From an uncultured Clostridia bacterium (GTDB lineage: Bacteria > Bacillota > Clostridia > Oscillospirales > Ruminococcaceae): 13,268 bases of DNA. Of the stretch, positions 1 through 7,771 are shown piece after piece (position 1 is the first letter of the stretch; each line of letters starts with the position of its first letter). The stretch covers positions 1 through 13,268 of the forward strand of contig CAMWLH010000021.1 in NCBI GenBank assembly GCA_947175045.1, in the 5' to 3' direction. The notes below the pieces were generated by a model. The model made no database searches. It saw nothing but the letters and a program-made list of their open reading frames with translations, and had not been told where the DNA came from. The position numbers and the translations under genes were made by a program.

Positions 1-30
1 GCCTTATGGGCAAGGAAGGAATAACAAAAA

Positions 31-1317
31 ATGGAAATTTTATCTCAGAACAAAACGGCGGCAAATACTACCGCGATCGAGTTCAAGTTCAGCGCGGAGG
101 AGTTTGAGGCGGCTATTTCGGCGGCTTTCAACAAGCAGAAGTCAAGAATTACCGTACCCGGATTCCGCAAGGGCAAGGCTCCCCGCAAGATCATTGAAAG
201 ACAGTACGGCGAGAGCGTTTTCTATGAGGACGCGGTAAATTCGCTGTATAACACCAACGTTGCCAAGCTGGTCGACGAAACGGGTCTCGAGGTAGTCGAC
301 GTTGAGAACACCGAGGTCACTTCCGTAAGCAAGACGGAGGGCGTATGCTTCAAGGCTGACATTATTACCAAGCCCGAGGTGGAAATTTCCGATTATAAAG
401 GATTAGAAGTAAAGAAAACCGTCAAGACTGTTACCGAGGACTCCGTAAACGAGGAGATCGAGAAGCTCCGCAAGAGAAACGGCAGAGAGGTTTCCGTTGA
501 GGACAGAGCGGTAGTTGAGGGAGACAGCGCGGTCATTGATTTCGAGGGTTTCCTGGACGGCGTTCCTTTCGAGGGCGGCAAGGGCGAGAAATTCCCGCTT
601 GAGATAGGCAGCCACACCTTTATCCCCGGCTTTGAGGAGCAGGTTATCGGCAAGAATATCGGCGAGGAGTTCGACGTAAACGTGACCTTCCCCGAGGATT
701 ATCCCTCCGATAACCTTAAGGGCAAGCCCGCGGTATTCAAGTGCAAGCTGCACGAGATCAGAGGCAAGGAGCTCCCCGAGCTCAACGACGATTTCGCTAA
801 GGATGTCGACGACGAGGCGGATACTCTTGACGAGCTTAAGGCTAAGATCAAGGAGAACCTGGAGAAAAAGGCGGTCGAGGAGGCTGACAACAGCTTTGAC
901 AGCAATCTCGTAGACCTGCTGGTGGAGAAGATGAACGCGGAGGTTCCTCAGGTAATGTACGAGCGCCGCATTGACGATATCGTCCGCGAGTGGACTGCGA
1001 GAAACCGCATTTCCGTTGAGGATTACATCAAGTACACGGGCGTTCAGCTCGATCAGTTCCGCGGCAGCTTTGCCGAGGTAGCAAAGAAGCAGGTAGATCT
1101 GCGCCTTTGCCTGGAGAAGATCGCCGAGCTTGAAAACGTAGAGGTTACCGACGAGGATGTAACCAAGGAGTACAGCGACCTTGCAGAGCAGTACAAGATG
1201 GAGGTCGACAGGGTCAAGCAGGCTATTCCAGAGTCCGCTATCAGAAGCGATCTCAGAATTGAAAAGGCACTGGATATCGTAAAGGACAGCGCTAAGGTGG
1301 AAGAGGTTACGGAGTAA
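31..1317 (+). CDS. tig: Trigger factor, ribosome-associated chaperone and prolyl isomerase
   Basis: The 428-residue product matches trigger factor in length and domain order. The N-terminal ribosome-binding domain carries the signature GFRKGKAPR at residues 44-52, the loop known in the family to dock on the large subunit near the exit tunnel. A FKBP-like peptidyl-prolyl isomerase domain lies at about residues 160-245 (VEGDSAVIDFEG, then GSHTFIPGFEEQVIG). The rest is the charged, mostly helical C-terminal domain that cradles nascent chains. The protein is cytosolic, with no signal peptide. The ATG is preceded by a purine-rich AAGGAAGGAA ribosome binding site at about 13-22. Its promoter lies upstream of the window. 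clpP and clpX follow on the same strand, the common bacterial order, linking folding of new chains with degradation. Confidence 0.97.
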   Translation: MEILSQNKTAANTTAIEFKFSAEEFEAAISAAFNKQKSRITVPGFRKGKAPRKIIERQYGESVFYEDAVNSLYNTNVAKLVDETGLEVVDVENTEVTSVSKTEGVCFKADIITKPEVEISDYKGLEVKKTVKTVTEDSVNEEIEKLRKRNGREVSVEDRAVVEGDSAVIDFEGFLDGVPFEGGKGEKFPLEIGSHTFIPGFEEQVIGKNIGEEFDVNVTFPEDYPSDNLKGKPAVFKCKLHEIRGKELPELNDDFAKDVDDEADTLDELKAKIKENLEKKAVEEADNSFDSNLVDLLVEKMNAEVPQVMYERRIDDIVREWTARNRISVEDYIKYTGVQLDQFRGSFAEVAKKQVDLRLCLEKIAELENVEVTDEDVTKEYSDLAEQYKMEVDRVKQAIPESAIRSDLRIEKALDIVKDSAKVEEVTE

Positions 1318-1333
1318 TCCTCATCAGCACCTA

Positions 1334-1430
1334 CCGCGCGCACCGCGGCGATCACCCGAAACACACCGCGCACTCGGGCTGCACCGTTGGGGATCACCCC
1401 GCGCGGTGCGGTCACAATGTGCGCGGATTT
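1334..1430 (+). other. GC-rich tig-clpP spacer with competing inverted repeats
   Basis: The 174-base spacer between tig and clpP contains several GC-rich arms. CGCACCGCG (1339-1347) is a perfect inverted match to CGCGGTGCG (1402-1410). CCGCGCAC (1366-1373) is a perfect inverted match to GTGCGCGG (1419-1426), which is followed by ATTTT. A smaller hairpin pairs CCCGA (1355-1359) with TCGGG (1374-1378). GATCACCC occurs twice as a direct repeat (1350-1357 and 1392-1399). The two long pairings cross each other, so in a simple fold they exclude one another. That resembles an attenuator or processing site, but this role is inference. I see no CIRCE element or CtsR operator here. Confidence 0.5.
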
Positions 1431-1464
1431 TGGTTAAGAGCGCGTTACGACAAATTTCGGCAGT

Positions 1465-1478
1465 TCCGCTGAAGCGGA
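1465..1478 (+). other. Small hairpin just upstream of the clpP ribosome binding site
   Basis: TCCGC (1465-1469) and GCGGA (1474-1478) pair around a TGAA loop, immediately before the AAAGGAG ribosome binding site at 1480-1486. It could influence clpP translation or mRNA stability. This is inferred from position only. Confidence 0.4.
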
Positions 1479-1491
1479 GAAAGGAGCTATA

Positions 1492-2097
1492 ATGGCTTAT
1501 ATTCCTTACGTTGTAGAACAGAGCAGTCATGGGGAGCGTTCCTATGATATTTTCTCCCGTCTGCTCAATGACAGGATCATACTTTTGCATGACGAGGTAA
1601 ATTCCGCGACCGCGAGCGTTGTTGTGGCGCAGCTTCTGTATCTCGAGGGGCAGGATCCCGACAAGGATATCTCCCTCTACATCAACAGCCCCGGCGGTTC
1701 CGTTTCCGACGGAATGGCTATATATGATACCATGCAGTATATCAAGTGCGATGTTTCCACCATCTGCATGGGTATGGCGGCTTCCATGGGAGCGTTCCTG
1801 CTCTCGGCGGGAGCTAAGGGAAAGAGGATCGCGCTTGCCAACAGCGAGATAATGATCCATCAGCCGCTTATTTCGGGCGGTGGTATCTCGGGTCAGGTAA
1901 CGGATATACAGATACGCTCCAATTATCTGCAAAGGACTAAGGAGCGCCTTAACCGTATCTTAAGTCAGAACACGGGCAAGGATTACGAGACTATCTGCCG
2001 CGATACCGAGAGGGATAATTTTATGACAGCCGACGAGGCTCTGGAGTACGGTCTTATTGACAAGGTATACAGCAGCCGAAGCGATATAGAGAAGTAA
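1492..2097 (+). CDS. clpP: ATP-dependent Clp protease proteolytic subunit ClpP
   Basis: This 201-residue serine peptidase forms the double-ring chamber that degrades proteins fed in by ClpX or ClpC-type unfoldases in the cytosol. The catalytic triad is visible: Ser98 in GMAASMG, His123 in MIHQP and Asp171 in RDTERDNFM. The INSPGGSV segment at 64-71 that forms the oxyanion region is intact, as is the [16 protein letters not shown]-terminal block. Length and the short N-terminal propeptide-like segment are typical of Firmicutes ClpP. AAAGGAG at 1480-1486 gives a good ribosome binding site for this ATG. Only 13 bases separate it from clpX, so the two are almost certainly co-transcribed and made in concert as ClpXP. 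Confidence 0.97.
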   Translation: MAYIPYVVEQSSHGERSYDIFSRLLNDRIILLHDEVNSATASVVVAQLLYLEGQDPDKDISLYINSPGGSVSDGMAIYDTMQYIKCDVSTICMGMAASMGAFLLSAGAKGKRIALANSEIMIHQPLISGGGISGQVTDIQIRSNYLQRTKERLNRILSQNTGKDYETICRDTERDNFMTADEALEYGLIDKVYSSRSDIEK

Positions 2098-2110
2098 GCG
2101 GGGGAATATT

Positions 2111-3451
2111 ATGGTTTGCTCCTTTTGCGGAAAACATGAGGGAATGGTCAGCCGTATGCTTTACGGTATCAACGGCGAATCCGCTGTGATTTGCAGCGAG
2201 TGTATCGTTACCTCCTACAATATGCTGGTGGAAAGCGGAGATATACGCGGCGGAACGCTGCGCAAAAGCCGTTTCGAACCGCAGGACGACGGTTATATGT
2301 CCGAAGCGGACGAGCTGATGAAGCCCGAGGAGATCAAGGCTTATCTTGACGAATATATTATCGGTCAGGAGGAGGCTAAGAAGATACTCTCGGTTTCCGT
2401 CTACAACCACTACAAGCGCACCTTCCTCAACGATGAGGAAATAGACGATGTGGAGCTTCAGAAGTCCAACGTGCTGCTGCTGGGACCTACCGGCGTAGGT
2501 AAAACGGCGCTTGCGCAGACCCTTGCGAAGCTGCTCAATGTCCCTTTTGCGATAGCGGACGCTACCACGATAACCCAGGCGGGCTATGTCGGCGAGGACG
2601 TTGAAAATGTGCTGTTGCGCCTTATTCAGGCGGCGGATTACGATATTGAGGCTGCCGAGCGCGGAATAATCTATATCGACGAGATCGATAAGATATCACG
2701 CCGCAGCGAGAACACCTCGATTACCCGCGACGTTAGCGGCGAGGGAGTTCAGCAGGCGCTGCTGAAGATTGTTGAGGGAACTATCTCGAACGTTCCCCCG
2801 CAGGGCGGCAGAAAGCACCCTCACCAGGAATTTATACAGATAAATACAAAGAATATCCTGTTCATATGCGGCGGCGCGTTCGACGGACTGGAGAAGATGA
2901 TATCTAACCGTGTTTCCGCCTCCGTAATGGGCTTTGGCGCGGACGTGAAGTCGGGCAGCGACAAGGAAAGCTCCAAAATGCTCAAGCTGGTGACACAGCA
3001 GGATCTTGTGAAATACGGTATCATTCCCGAGCTTATCGGGCGTCTGCCGGTCATCGCGGCGATGGATTCTCTCGACGAGGACGCGCTGATGAGGATACTC
3101 GGTGAACCCAAGAACGCGCTTATAAAGCAGTATAAGACGTTGTTCAAGGCGGATGGCATAGATCTTGAGTTCACTCCCGAGGCAATGCGGGCGATCGCAA
3201 AGAAGTCCATTGAGCGCAAAACGGGCGCGCGCGGTTTGAGGTCTATCATGGAGAATACTCTGCGTGATATAATGTTCACAGCCCCCAGCGACCCGAGCAT
3301 AAGCAAGGTGACCATCACCGAAGAGCTTGTGAACGCTATGGATGACCAGAGCGAGAGCTCCGACAGGACGGTTCAGCCCGTTATCGAGCGTGGCGGCGAC
3401 AAGCTGAAAAACGCTAAGCCCTCCAAAAAGCAGACAAAGAAAATCGGTTAG
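2111..3451 (+). CDS. clpX: Clp protease ATP-binding unfoldase ClpX
   Basis: The 446-residue AAA+ unfoldase recognises substrates, unfolds them and feeds them to ClpP. An N-terminal C4 zinc-binding domain has Cys3, Cys6, Cys28 and Cys31. The AAA+ core shows Walker A GPTGVGKT (125-132), pore loop GYVG (158-161), Walker [10 protein letters not shown] (186-194), the RKH loop (234-236), an arginine-finger segment GRLP (310-313) and sensor-2 GARG (372-375). The ClpP-docking tripeptide is MGF (273-275) in place of the usual IGF/LGF, a conservative change. The tail after about residue 410 is long, lysine-rich and probably disordered. The gene follows clpP by 13 bases with a GCGGGGG-type ribosome binding site. 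Its TAG stop overlaps the first arm of the inverted repeat that follows. Confidence 0.97.
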   Translation: MVCSFCGKHEGMVSRMLYGINGESAVICSECIVTSYNMLVESGDIRGGTLRKSRFEPQDDGYMSEADELMKPEEIKAYLDEYIIGQEEAKKILSVSVYNHYKRTFLNDEEIDDVELQKSNVLLLGPTGVGKTALAQTLAKLLNVPFAIADATTITQAGYVGEDVENVLLRLIQAADYDIEAAERGIIYIDEIDKISRRSENTSITRDVSGEGVQQALLKIVEGTISNVPPQGGRKHPHQEFIQINTKNILFICGGAFDGLEKMISNRVSASVMGFGADVKSGSDKESSKMLKLVTQQDLVKYGIIPELIGRLPVIAAMDSLDEDALMRILGEPKNALIKQYKTLFKADGIDLEFTPEAMRAIAKKSIERKTGARGLRSIMENTLRDIMFTAPSDPSISKVTITEELVNAMDDQSESSDRTVQPVIERGGDKLKNAKPSKKQTKKIG

Positions 3452-3531
3452 AGGTAAGAGGTTGAGAGATTGGAAGTAAGAGGTAAGAACGCTGTTCTTG
3501 CTTCTTACCTCTCGCTGTCTTACCTCTTTTT
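3450..3531 (+). repeat. Nested inverted repeat after clpX (AGAGGTAAGA, two direct and two inverted copies)
   Basis: The 10-mer AGAGGTAAGA occurs at 3450-3459 and 3479-3488. Its exact reverse complement TCTTACCTCT occurs at 3503-3512 and 3518-3527. The inner pair extends to 11 bases (3479-3489 with 3502-3512, 12-base loop) and the outer pair encloses it. The outer arm is followed by a T run (3527-3531), so the outer hairpin resembles a rho-independent terminator. The element starts within the clpX stop codon and ends directly before the GGAAGGAG ribosome binding site of the next gene. It may act as a terminator or attenuator, or be a small dispersed repeat. Confidence 0.75.
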
Positions 3532-3544
3532 GGAAGGAGTTTTT

Positions 3545-4462
3545 ATGGGACAGGTTTACAGAAAGCAGCGGATAGAGGGAGTTACGATTCCCGCGATAAT
3601 CAGGAACGGGCAGTATTTCTGGCATAATATGGCGGTCTATGAGGACGGGGTTGTGAGCTGCTGGGACAAGGTTGATCTGTCCGACGTTCCGCAGAAGCTG
3701 GCGAGCGGCAAATTGTCAGTGGGTGTTCCGAACAACGAATGGCTCAGTGTTTTTCATTGCTGTTCTCTTAAAATTGAGGACGCAAAGTGGAATTTTGACA
3801 GTAAAAGCTACTATAAATTCATTAAGGAGACTGTGAAAAAGCTCAACCCCGAGATGGCAAACATCTATAAGACCACCGACCGCGAAAAGGCTAAGTGGAA
3901 CAAGCACAGGGTAGGCTTTACCGCTGACCCTACGCCCTTTAAGCTGGCGGGAGGTTTGGGTTACAGAATGTTGAACGGCAACAAGATGAATATTTTCCTG
4001 CGGGAGAGCGGGAAAATCACGCTGACTATGCTGTCCTGTTACGAGGACGGGACTCTTTCGGTGGACGGTCTTGGCGAGGAATACCTGACAATGGAGGATA
4101 TCGAAAGACTTTTTGCGGAGAGAACTCTTTGCGCCGCGCCCGTAAGCGGCGAGACCGTGACGCTTGGAGCACTCGGCACGGCAAAGGTCACTGCCGACCC
4201 CAATCTCGCCGTTTCCGACAAGGACAAGCTGGAGGAGATACGAAATAATTTGCTGCTGGCGCAGAACAAGCCCGACGCTCTTGATCTTGCCCGCGAAGCG
4301 TATTTTGCATACCTTGTCGATCCCTGCGATTTTTACAGGGAAAGGCTGCGCGAGGCTTACGAGGCAGTTCCCGAGCACCAGCGCTGCTATCTCGGCGATA
4401 TGGATACGCGGGATACGGACTACATACGGATTATTTATACCGATGAAAAAAGGGAAGTATAG
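3545..4462 (+). CDS. Uncharacterised protein with two related YEDG-containing segments
   Basis: I do not recognise a characterised family. The 305-residue product is soluble, with no signal peptide or membrane segment. It has two similar halves: residues 14-70 (IPAIIRNGQYFWHNM, then VYEDGVVSCWDKVDL) and residues 140-205 (an NIFLRESGKITL strand, then CYEDGTLSVDGL). Both have a strand, YEDG, and then a short helix, suggesting an internal duplication. The C-terminal 80 residues are helical and charged. Although the frame stays open to 3470, the ATG at 3545 is the likely start because GGAAGGAG (3532-3539) sits five bases upstream and the earlier region is the inverted repeat. Its stop overlaps the ribosome binding site of the next gene, so translation is probably coupled. 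Confidence 0.8.
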   Translation: MGQVYRKQRIEGVTIPAIIRNGQYFWHNMAVYEDGVVSCWDKVDLSDVPQKLASGKLSVGVPNNEWLSVFHCCSLKIEDAKWNFDSKSYYKFIKETVKKLNPEMANIYKTTDREKAKWNKHRVGFTADPTPFKLAGGLGYRMLNGNKMNIFLRESGKITLTMLSCYEDGTLSVDGLGEEYLTMEDIERLFAERTLCAAPVSGETVTLGALGTAKVTADPNLAVSDKDKLEEIRNNLLLAQNKPDALDLAREAYFAYLVDPCDFYRERLREAYEAVPEHQRCYLGDMDTRDTDYIRIIYTDEKREV

Positions 4463-4471
4463 GAGAGCGCA

Positions 4472-4777
4472 ATGGGTGCATTTGATAAGATATACGAACA
4501 AGTGCGGAAGATACCGCGCGGCAAGGTCGCTACCTACGGGCAGATAGCGCTTCTGGCGGGAAATTCGCGGTGGGCGAGGGTAGTGGGGTACGCGCTGCAT
4601 TCCAATCCCGATCCCGACGGGATACCCTGCTACCGCGTGGTAAACAGGCTGGGGGAGCTTGCTCCCGCCTTTGCTTTCGGCGGGGCGGAGGTGCAGGCGG
4701 AGCTTCTTAAAGCCGACGGGATAGAAGTAACGGACGGCAGAGTAGACTTGGAAAAGTACCTGTGGAACGGGCTGTAA
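4472..4777 (+). CDS. MGMT-fold alkyltransferase-like DNA repair protein
   Basis: The 101-residue product is the C-terminal DNA-binding/methyl-acceptor domain of O6-alkylguanine-DNA alkyltransferases without the N-terminal domain. Visible features are IPRGKVATYGQIA (14-26), the DNA-contacting ARVVGYALHSNP helix (35-46) and the acceptor motif PCYRV (52-56) with Cys53. Typical alkyltransferases have PCHRV, and alkyltransferase-like (ATL) proteins replace the Cys, often with Trp. Here the Cys is kept but the catalytic His is Tyr54. It may therefore be a weak alkyltransferase or a lesion-sensing ATL-type protein that flags O6-alkylguanine for nucleotide excision repair. The ribosome binding site AGGAG (4461-4465) overlaps the upstream stop, and the TAA stop overlaps the next ATG by one base. 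Confidence 0.88.
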   Translation: MGAFDKIYEQVRKIPRGKVATYGQIALLAGNSRWARVVGYALHSNPDPDGIPCYRVVNRLGELAPAFAFGGAEVQAELLKADGIEVTDGRVDLEKYLWNGL

Positions 4778-5460
4778 TGGAGCAGAAAATGAAAGAAAAA
4801 GTAATAAAGGCAAATACTGCCAAAAGATATTCCCTCGGCGAGGAGATATTCAATTCCGTGACCCACGGCGTGGGAAGCCTGCTCTCGATAGCGGGAACGG
4901 CGGTGCTGATAGTTCTGGCGGCGATATACTCCGACGCGTGGGGAGTGGTGAGCTCAGCGGTGTACGGCGGGTCGCTTATAATCCTATACACCATGTCCAC
5001 GCTTTATCACGCTATTACAAATCCCCGCGCGAAAACGTTTTTCCGCATAATGGATCATAATACCATCTTTTTCCTTATCGCGGGAACCTACACCCCGATA
5101 ACGCTGGTAGCGCTGCGCGGAGCGCTCGGCTGGGTGCTGTTCGGCGTGGTCTGGGGCGCGGCGGCGCTGGGTATAGTGCTCAATTCGATAGACTTGGAGC
5201 GCTTCAGAAAGCCATCAGTGGTGTGCTATATAGCTATGGGGTGGGTAATAATTTTTGCCGTAAAGCCAATGATAGAGAGCGTTACGCCGCTGTCGCTGTG
5301 GTTCCTGCTGATAGGCGGGCTGTTCTACACAGTGGGAATAATCTTCTATGCCATCAAAAGCAAGAAGTATTTCCACTCGGTCTGGCATATTTTCACCGTT
5401 GCGGGCAGCGTTTTCCACTATTTCTCGATACTTCTTATGATATTGAGCGATAGGTCATGA
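4777..5460 (+). CDS. Hemolysin III / PAQR-family membrane protein (TrhA-like)
   Basis: The 227-residue product is an integral membrane protein with about seven hydrophobic segments. It carries the family hallmarks: EEIFNSVTHGVG (22-33), the S-x3-H motif STLYH (74-78), MDHNTIFFLIAGTYTP (92-107) and the H-x3-H motif HSVWH (200-204) followed by His214. In PAQR proteins the three histidines corresponding to 78, 200 and 204 bind a metal, usually zinc. Bacterial members have been linked to membrane lipid or fluidity homeostasis, and the hemolysin name is historical. The ATG at 4777 overlaps the upstream TAA and lacks a strong ribosome binding site, which points to translational coupling. A GTG at 4762 could add five residues but is less likely. 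Confidence 0.93.
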   Translation: MEQKMKEKVIKANTAKRYSLGEEIFNSVTHGVGSLLSIAGTAVLIVLAAIYSDAWGVVSSAVYGGSLIILYTMSTLYHAITNPRAKTFFRIMDHNTIFFLIAGTYTPITLVALRGALGWVLFGVVWGAAALGIVLNSIDLERFRKPSVVCYIAMGWVIIFAVKPMIESVTPLSLWFLLIGGLFYTVGIIFYAIKSKKYFHSVWHIFTVAGSVFHYFSILLMILSDRS

Positions 5461-5498
5461 GCCTTTTTGAGGAATATCTTAAAAAAATGTAAATTGTC

Positions 5499-5527
5499 TT
5501 GATTTAATTATTGAAATATGGTATAAT
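5499..5527 (+). promoter_or_regulatory. Promoter of the moxR-DUF58 unit
   Basis: TTGATT (5499-5504), a 17-base spacer and TATAAT (5522-5527) form a near-consensus housekeeping promoter. The start of transcription is expected near 5534. This places the in-frame ATG at 5511 upstream of the transcript, so the coding start must be the later ATG at 5568. Confidence 0.85.
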
Positions 5528-5567
5528 TAGTATATGTGTATTAAACGAAAGGAACGGACACTCTATT

Positions 5568-6512
5568 ATGCAGGGACAACATTTTATTTCACAGCTTTCG
5601 GAGGAAATATCTAAGGTAATAAAGGGCAAGGAAGAAGCCATTTTGATGATACTGACCGTACTTCTCGCACAGGGTCATGTGCTGATAGAGGACGTGCCAG
5701 GCGTGGGAAAGACCACTCTCGCCATGGCGCTTGGAAAGGCTACGGGTCTCGGATTCCGGCGCGCGCAGTTTACGCCGGACGTTATGGCTTCGGATATAAC
5801 GGGCTTCACCATGTTCAACAAGGAGGAAAACCGCTTTGAATACCGCTCGGGGCTGGTAATGACAAATATCCTGCTGGCGGACGAGATAAACCGTACCTCC
5901 CCGAAAACGCAGTCCGCGCTTCTGGAGGCTATGGAGGAAAAGCGCGTGACCGTGGACGGCGCGGTACATAAGCTGCCCGAGCCCTTTATGGTTATCGCCA
6001 CGCAGAACTCACAGGGCTATGTGGGAACTTTCCCGCTGCCCGAGGCGCAGTTGGACAGATTTATGGCGAAGATCAGCATGGGTTACCCCTCGGTCGCGGA
6101 GGAGGCAATGATGATGATGGAGCGCCTTGGGGAGAACCCTGTGAACGACGTGGAGAATATAATGTCCGCGGAGCAGCTTCAGCAGTGCATTGACGAGGTG
6201 CGGGAGGTGGAGTTTGCCTCCAGCCTTTGCAGGTACGTCGCGGAGCTTTCCGCCGCTACACGCCGCCACTCCGCCGTGGAGCTCGGGGTCAGCCCCCGCG
6301 CGTCGCTGGCTATAATGAACGCGGGGCGCGCCTACGCCTATATCAACGGCAGGGATCACGTTGTTCCCGAGGATATAGTAAGGCTTCTTATGCCCGTTTT
6401 CGCACACAGGATAGTGTTAAAGCAGGAAACGCGCCTTAGCCGCTTCAATATACGCTCGGTTCTGGAGGATATAGTATCATCGGTAACTCCGCCCGTCAGA
6501 AGCAAGAGGTAG
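5568..6512 (+). CDS. MoxR-family AAA+ ATPase
   Basis: The 314-residue AAA+ ATPase shows Walker A VPGVGKTT (43-50), Walker B ILLADEINR (101-109), sensor-1 Asn147 in ATQN, the MoxR hallmark GTFPLPEAQLDRF (153-165) with its arginine finger, and a sensor-2 Arg244 in GVSPRAS. MoxR proteins are chaperone-like ATPases thought to help mature or remodel partner proteins, often ones with von Willebrand A-like domains. The ATG at 5568 is chosen because the promoter's -10 box ends at 5527. The candidate ribosome binding site AAAGGA lies somewhat far away (5548-5553). The DUF58 gene starts five bases after the stop, the classical pairing. Function beyond ATPase activity is not evident from the sequence. 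Confidence 0.93.
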   Translation: MQGQHFISQLSEEISKVIKGKEEAILMILTVLLAQGHVLIEDVPGVGKTTLAMALGKATGLGFRRAQFTPDVMASDITGFTMFNKEENRFEYRSGLVMTNILLADEINRTSPKTQSALLEAMEEKRVTVDGAVHKLPEPFMVIATQNSQGYVGTFPLPEAQLDRFMAKISMGYPSVAEEAMMMMERLGENPVNDVENIMSAEQLQQCIDEVREVEFASSLCRYVAELSAATRRHSAVELGVSPRASLAIMNAGRAYAYINGRDHVVPEDIVRLLMPVFAHRIVLKQETRLSRFNIRSVLEDIVSSVTPPVRSKR

Positions 6513-6517
6513 ACCGA

Positions 6518-7711
6518 ATGCGCAGAAACAGAGTGATTTATGTTCTGGCGGTGATCGGGTGCTTGATCTTCTCGGCGGTGTACCGCAGCAGGCTTTCGGC
6601 GGTACTGCTGGCGGCGGTGATAGGTTATCCCGTGCTGGCGCTGCTGATTACCGCCGCGGAGCTCCTGTTCATTAAAGCGGAGTTTACGGAGGAACGGGCG
6701 ATATACGAAAAAAACGTCCCCTTCGACCTGTGGATAAAGCTGAATAACCGCTTTATTTTCGCCTACGCACCCGCGGAGCTGCTTTGCGTGTTCCCCGACA
6801 GAGATACGGGGATATTTTCGGTAAGGCATATCTACGCGTCGGTCGCGCCGCTGGGAAAGTGCATGATATCGGTGAACTGTCTGCACAAATACCGCGGCAG
6901 CTACACGGCGGAAATACAGAAGCTCTCGGTGTACGACCCGCTGCGCATTATCAGGCTTACCAAAAAAGCCAAGGCGGAAATGCAGCAGATATTTCTCCCG
7001 CGGAAGATAGGTCTGGGCGATTTGACGGTGGTATCGGAGAATGATCGCAGCAGCGCTCCCACGCGGCTTCTGGCGGGGGATAAGGAGGATTTCTCTCATG
7101 TAAGGGAATATCGCTTGGGGGATATGATACAGCTTGTTCACTGGAAGCTCACCGCAAAGCAGGACGAGCTGATGATAAAGCAGTTTGACGAGATAACGGA
7201 CAAGCGCGCGGCGGTGCTGTGCGATTACAGCTTTGAGGGTAACGAAACGGGGCTTCTGCTCCGTGCGGACGGCATTATCGAGACCGCTATCGCCTTTGCT
7301 CTTTCGGCGGTGGAGTCGGGGGTAAAGGTCAGGGTGGATTTCGGAACGCTCGACCGCGGCTTTGTAAGCGACATAGGCGACAGGACGAGCTTTGACAGGT
7401 TCTATCGGCTGATGGCGGTATTGCCCGCGAGAGTAGACGTGGCGGAATTCGGCAGCCTTATCGACAATGTGGACAGGAACAATACCTCGGTCATTTTTCT
7501 TGTAACGGGACGGCTCACCGAGGCGCTGATATGCCGCGCGGATATTTTGGCGGAGACCTTTTCTGGAATGGTGGTTCTCGCGTTTGTCAATATCGGCGGC
7601 AGCGAGCTGGAGACAGCCGCGGAGGGCAGGGGATTTGTATTTCTCAATATCCGCGGAGACGATGAGAATGGACTGAGCAGCGCTATCGAGAGCGTGTTTA
7701 CGGGAAATTGA
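6518..7711 (+). CDS. DUF58 domain-containing membrane protein
   Basis: The 397-residue product begins with two hydrophobic segments (about 6-21 and 27-52), so it is probably anchored in the membrane with the rest cytosolic. The DUF58 signature lies at about 192-225, with REYRLGD, VHWKLTA and MIKQFDE, matching the family pattern REYxxGDxxRxIHWK. The C-terminal half has an alternating strand/helix pattern that fits the vWA-like fold reported for these proteins (AAVLCDYS at 231-238, TSVIFLVTG at 323-331). It is almost certainly a partner of the preceding MoxR ATPase, five bases upstream. A transglutaminase-like membrane protein often completes such operons but is absent here. After the TGA the same frame stays open for another 70 codons. 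Confidence 0.92.
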   Translation: MRRNRVIYVLAVIGCLIFSAVYRSRLSAVLLAAVIGYPVLALLITAAELLFIKAEFTEERAIYEKNVPFDLWIKLNNRFIFAYAPAELLCVFPDRDTGIFSVRHIYASVAPLGKCMISVNCLHKYRGSYTAEIQKLSVYDPLRIIRLTKKAKAEMQQIFLPRKIGLGDLTVVSENDRSSAPTRLLAGDKEDFSHVREYRLGDMIQLVHWKLTAKQDELMIKQFDEITDKRAAVLCDYSFEGNETGLLLRADGIIETAIAFALSAVESGVKVRVDFGTLDRGFVSDIGDRTSFDRFYRLMAVLPARVDVAEFGSLIDNVDRNNTSVIFLVTGRLTEALICRADILAETFSGMVVLAFVNIGGSELETAAEGRGFVFLNIRGDDENGLSSAIESVFTGN

Positions 7712-7771
7712 CGTCACTATACCGACTATTATGCTGTTAAGTTAGGTGGACTGGAATTAAATGATTTAAAA

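Noticed and set aside
1488..1493. TATAAT immediately at the clpP start codon
   Set aside because: It overlaps the ATG, no suitable -35 lies upstream, and a transcript starting there would be leaderless despite a good AAAGGAG site; chance match.
3450..3531. Possible CRISPR-like array in the repeated AGAGGTAAGA region
   Set aside because: Only two direct copies with very short spacing, the other two being inverted, and no cas genes nearby.
3470..3544. Upstream start adding 25 residues to the unknown protein
   Set aside because: The added codons come entirely from the inverted repeat, and GGAAGGAG is ideally spaced from the ATG at 3545.
3716..4813. Minus-strand open frame of 365 codons opposite the unknown protein and MGMT-like gene
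   Set aside because: It is a shadow of several plus-strand genes with good ribosome binding sites, and shows no recognisable domain or start signal.
5511..5567. Upstream in-frame ATG extending the MoxR protein by 19 residues
   Set aside because: It lies between the -35 and -10 boxes of a near-consensus promoter and the added residues match no family feature.
6356..7717. Long minus-strand open frame (453 codons) opposite moxR/DUF58
   Set aside because: It mirrors the coding strand of the DUF58 gene, has arginine- and histidine-rich low-plausibility composition, and overlaps a confidently assigned gene.
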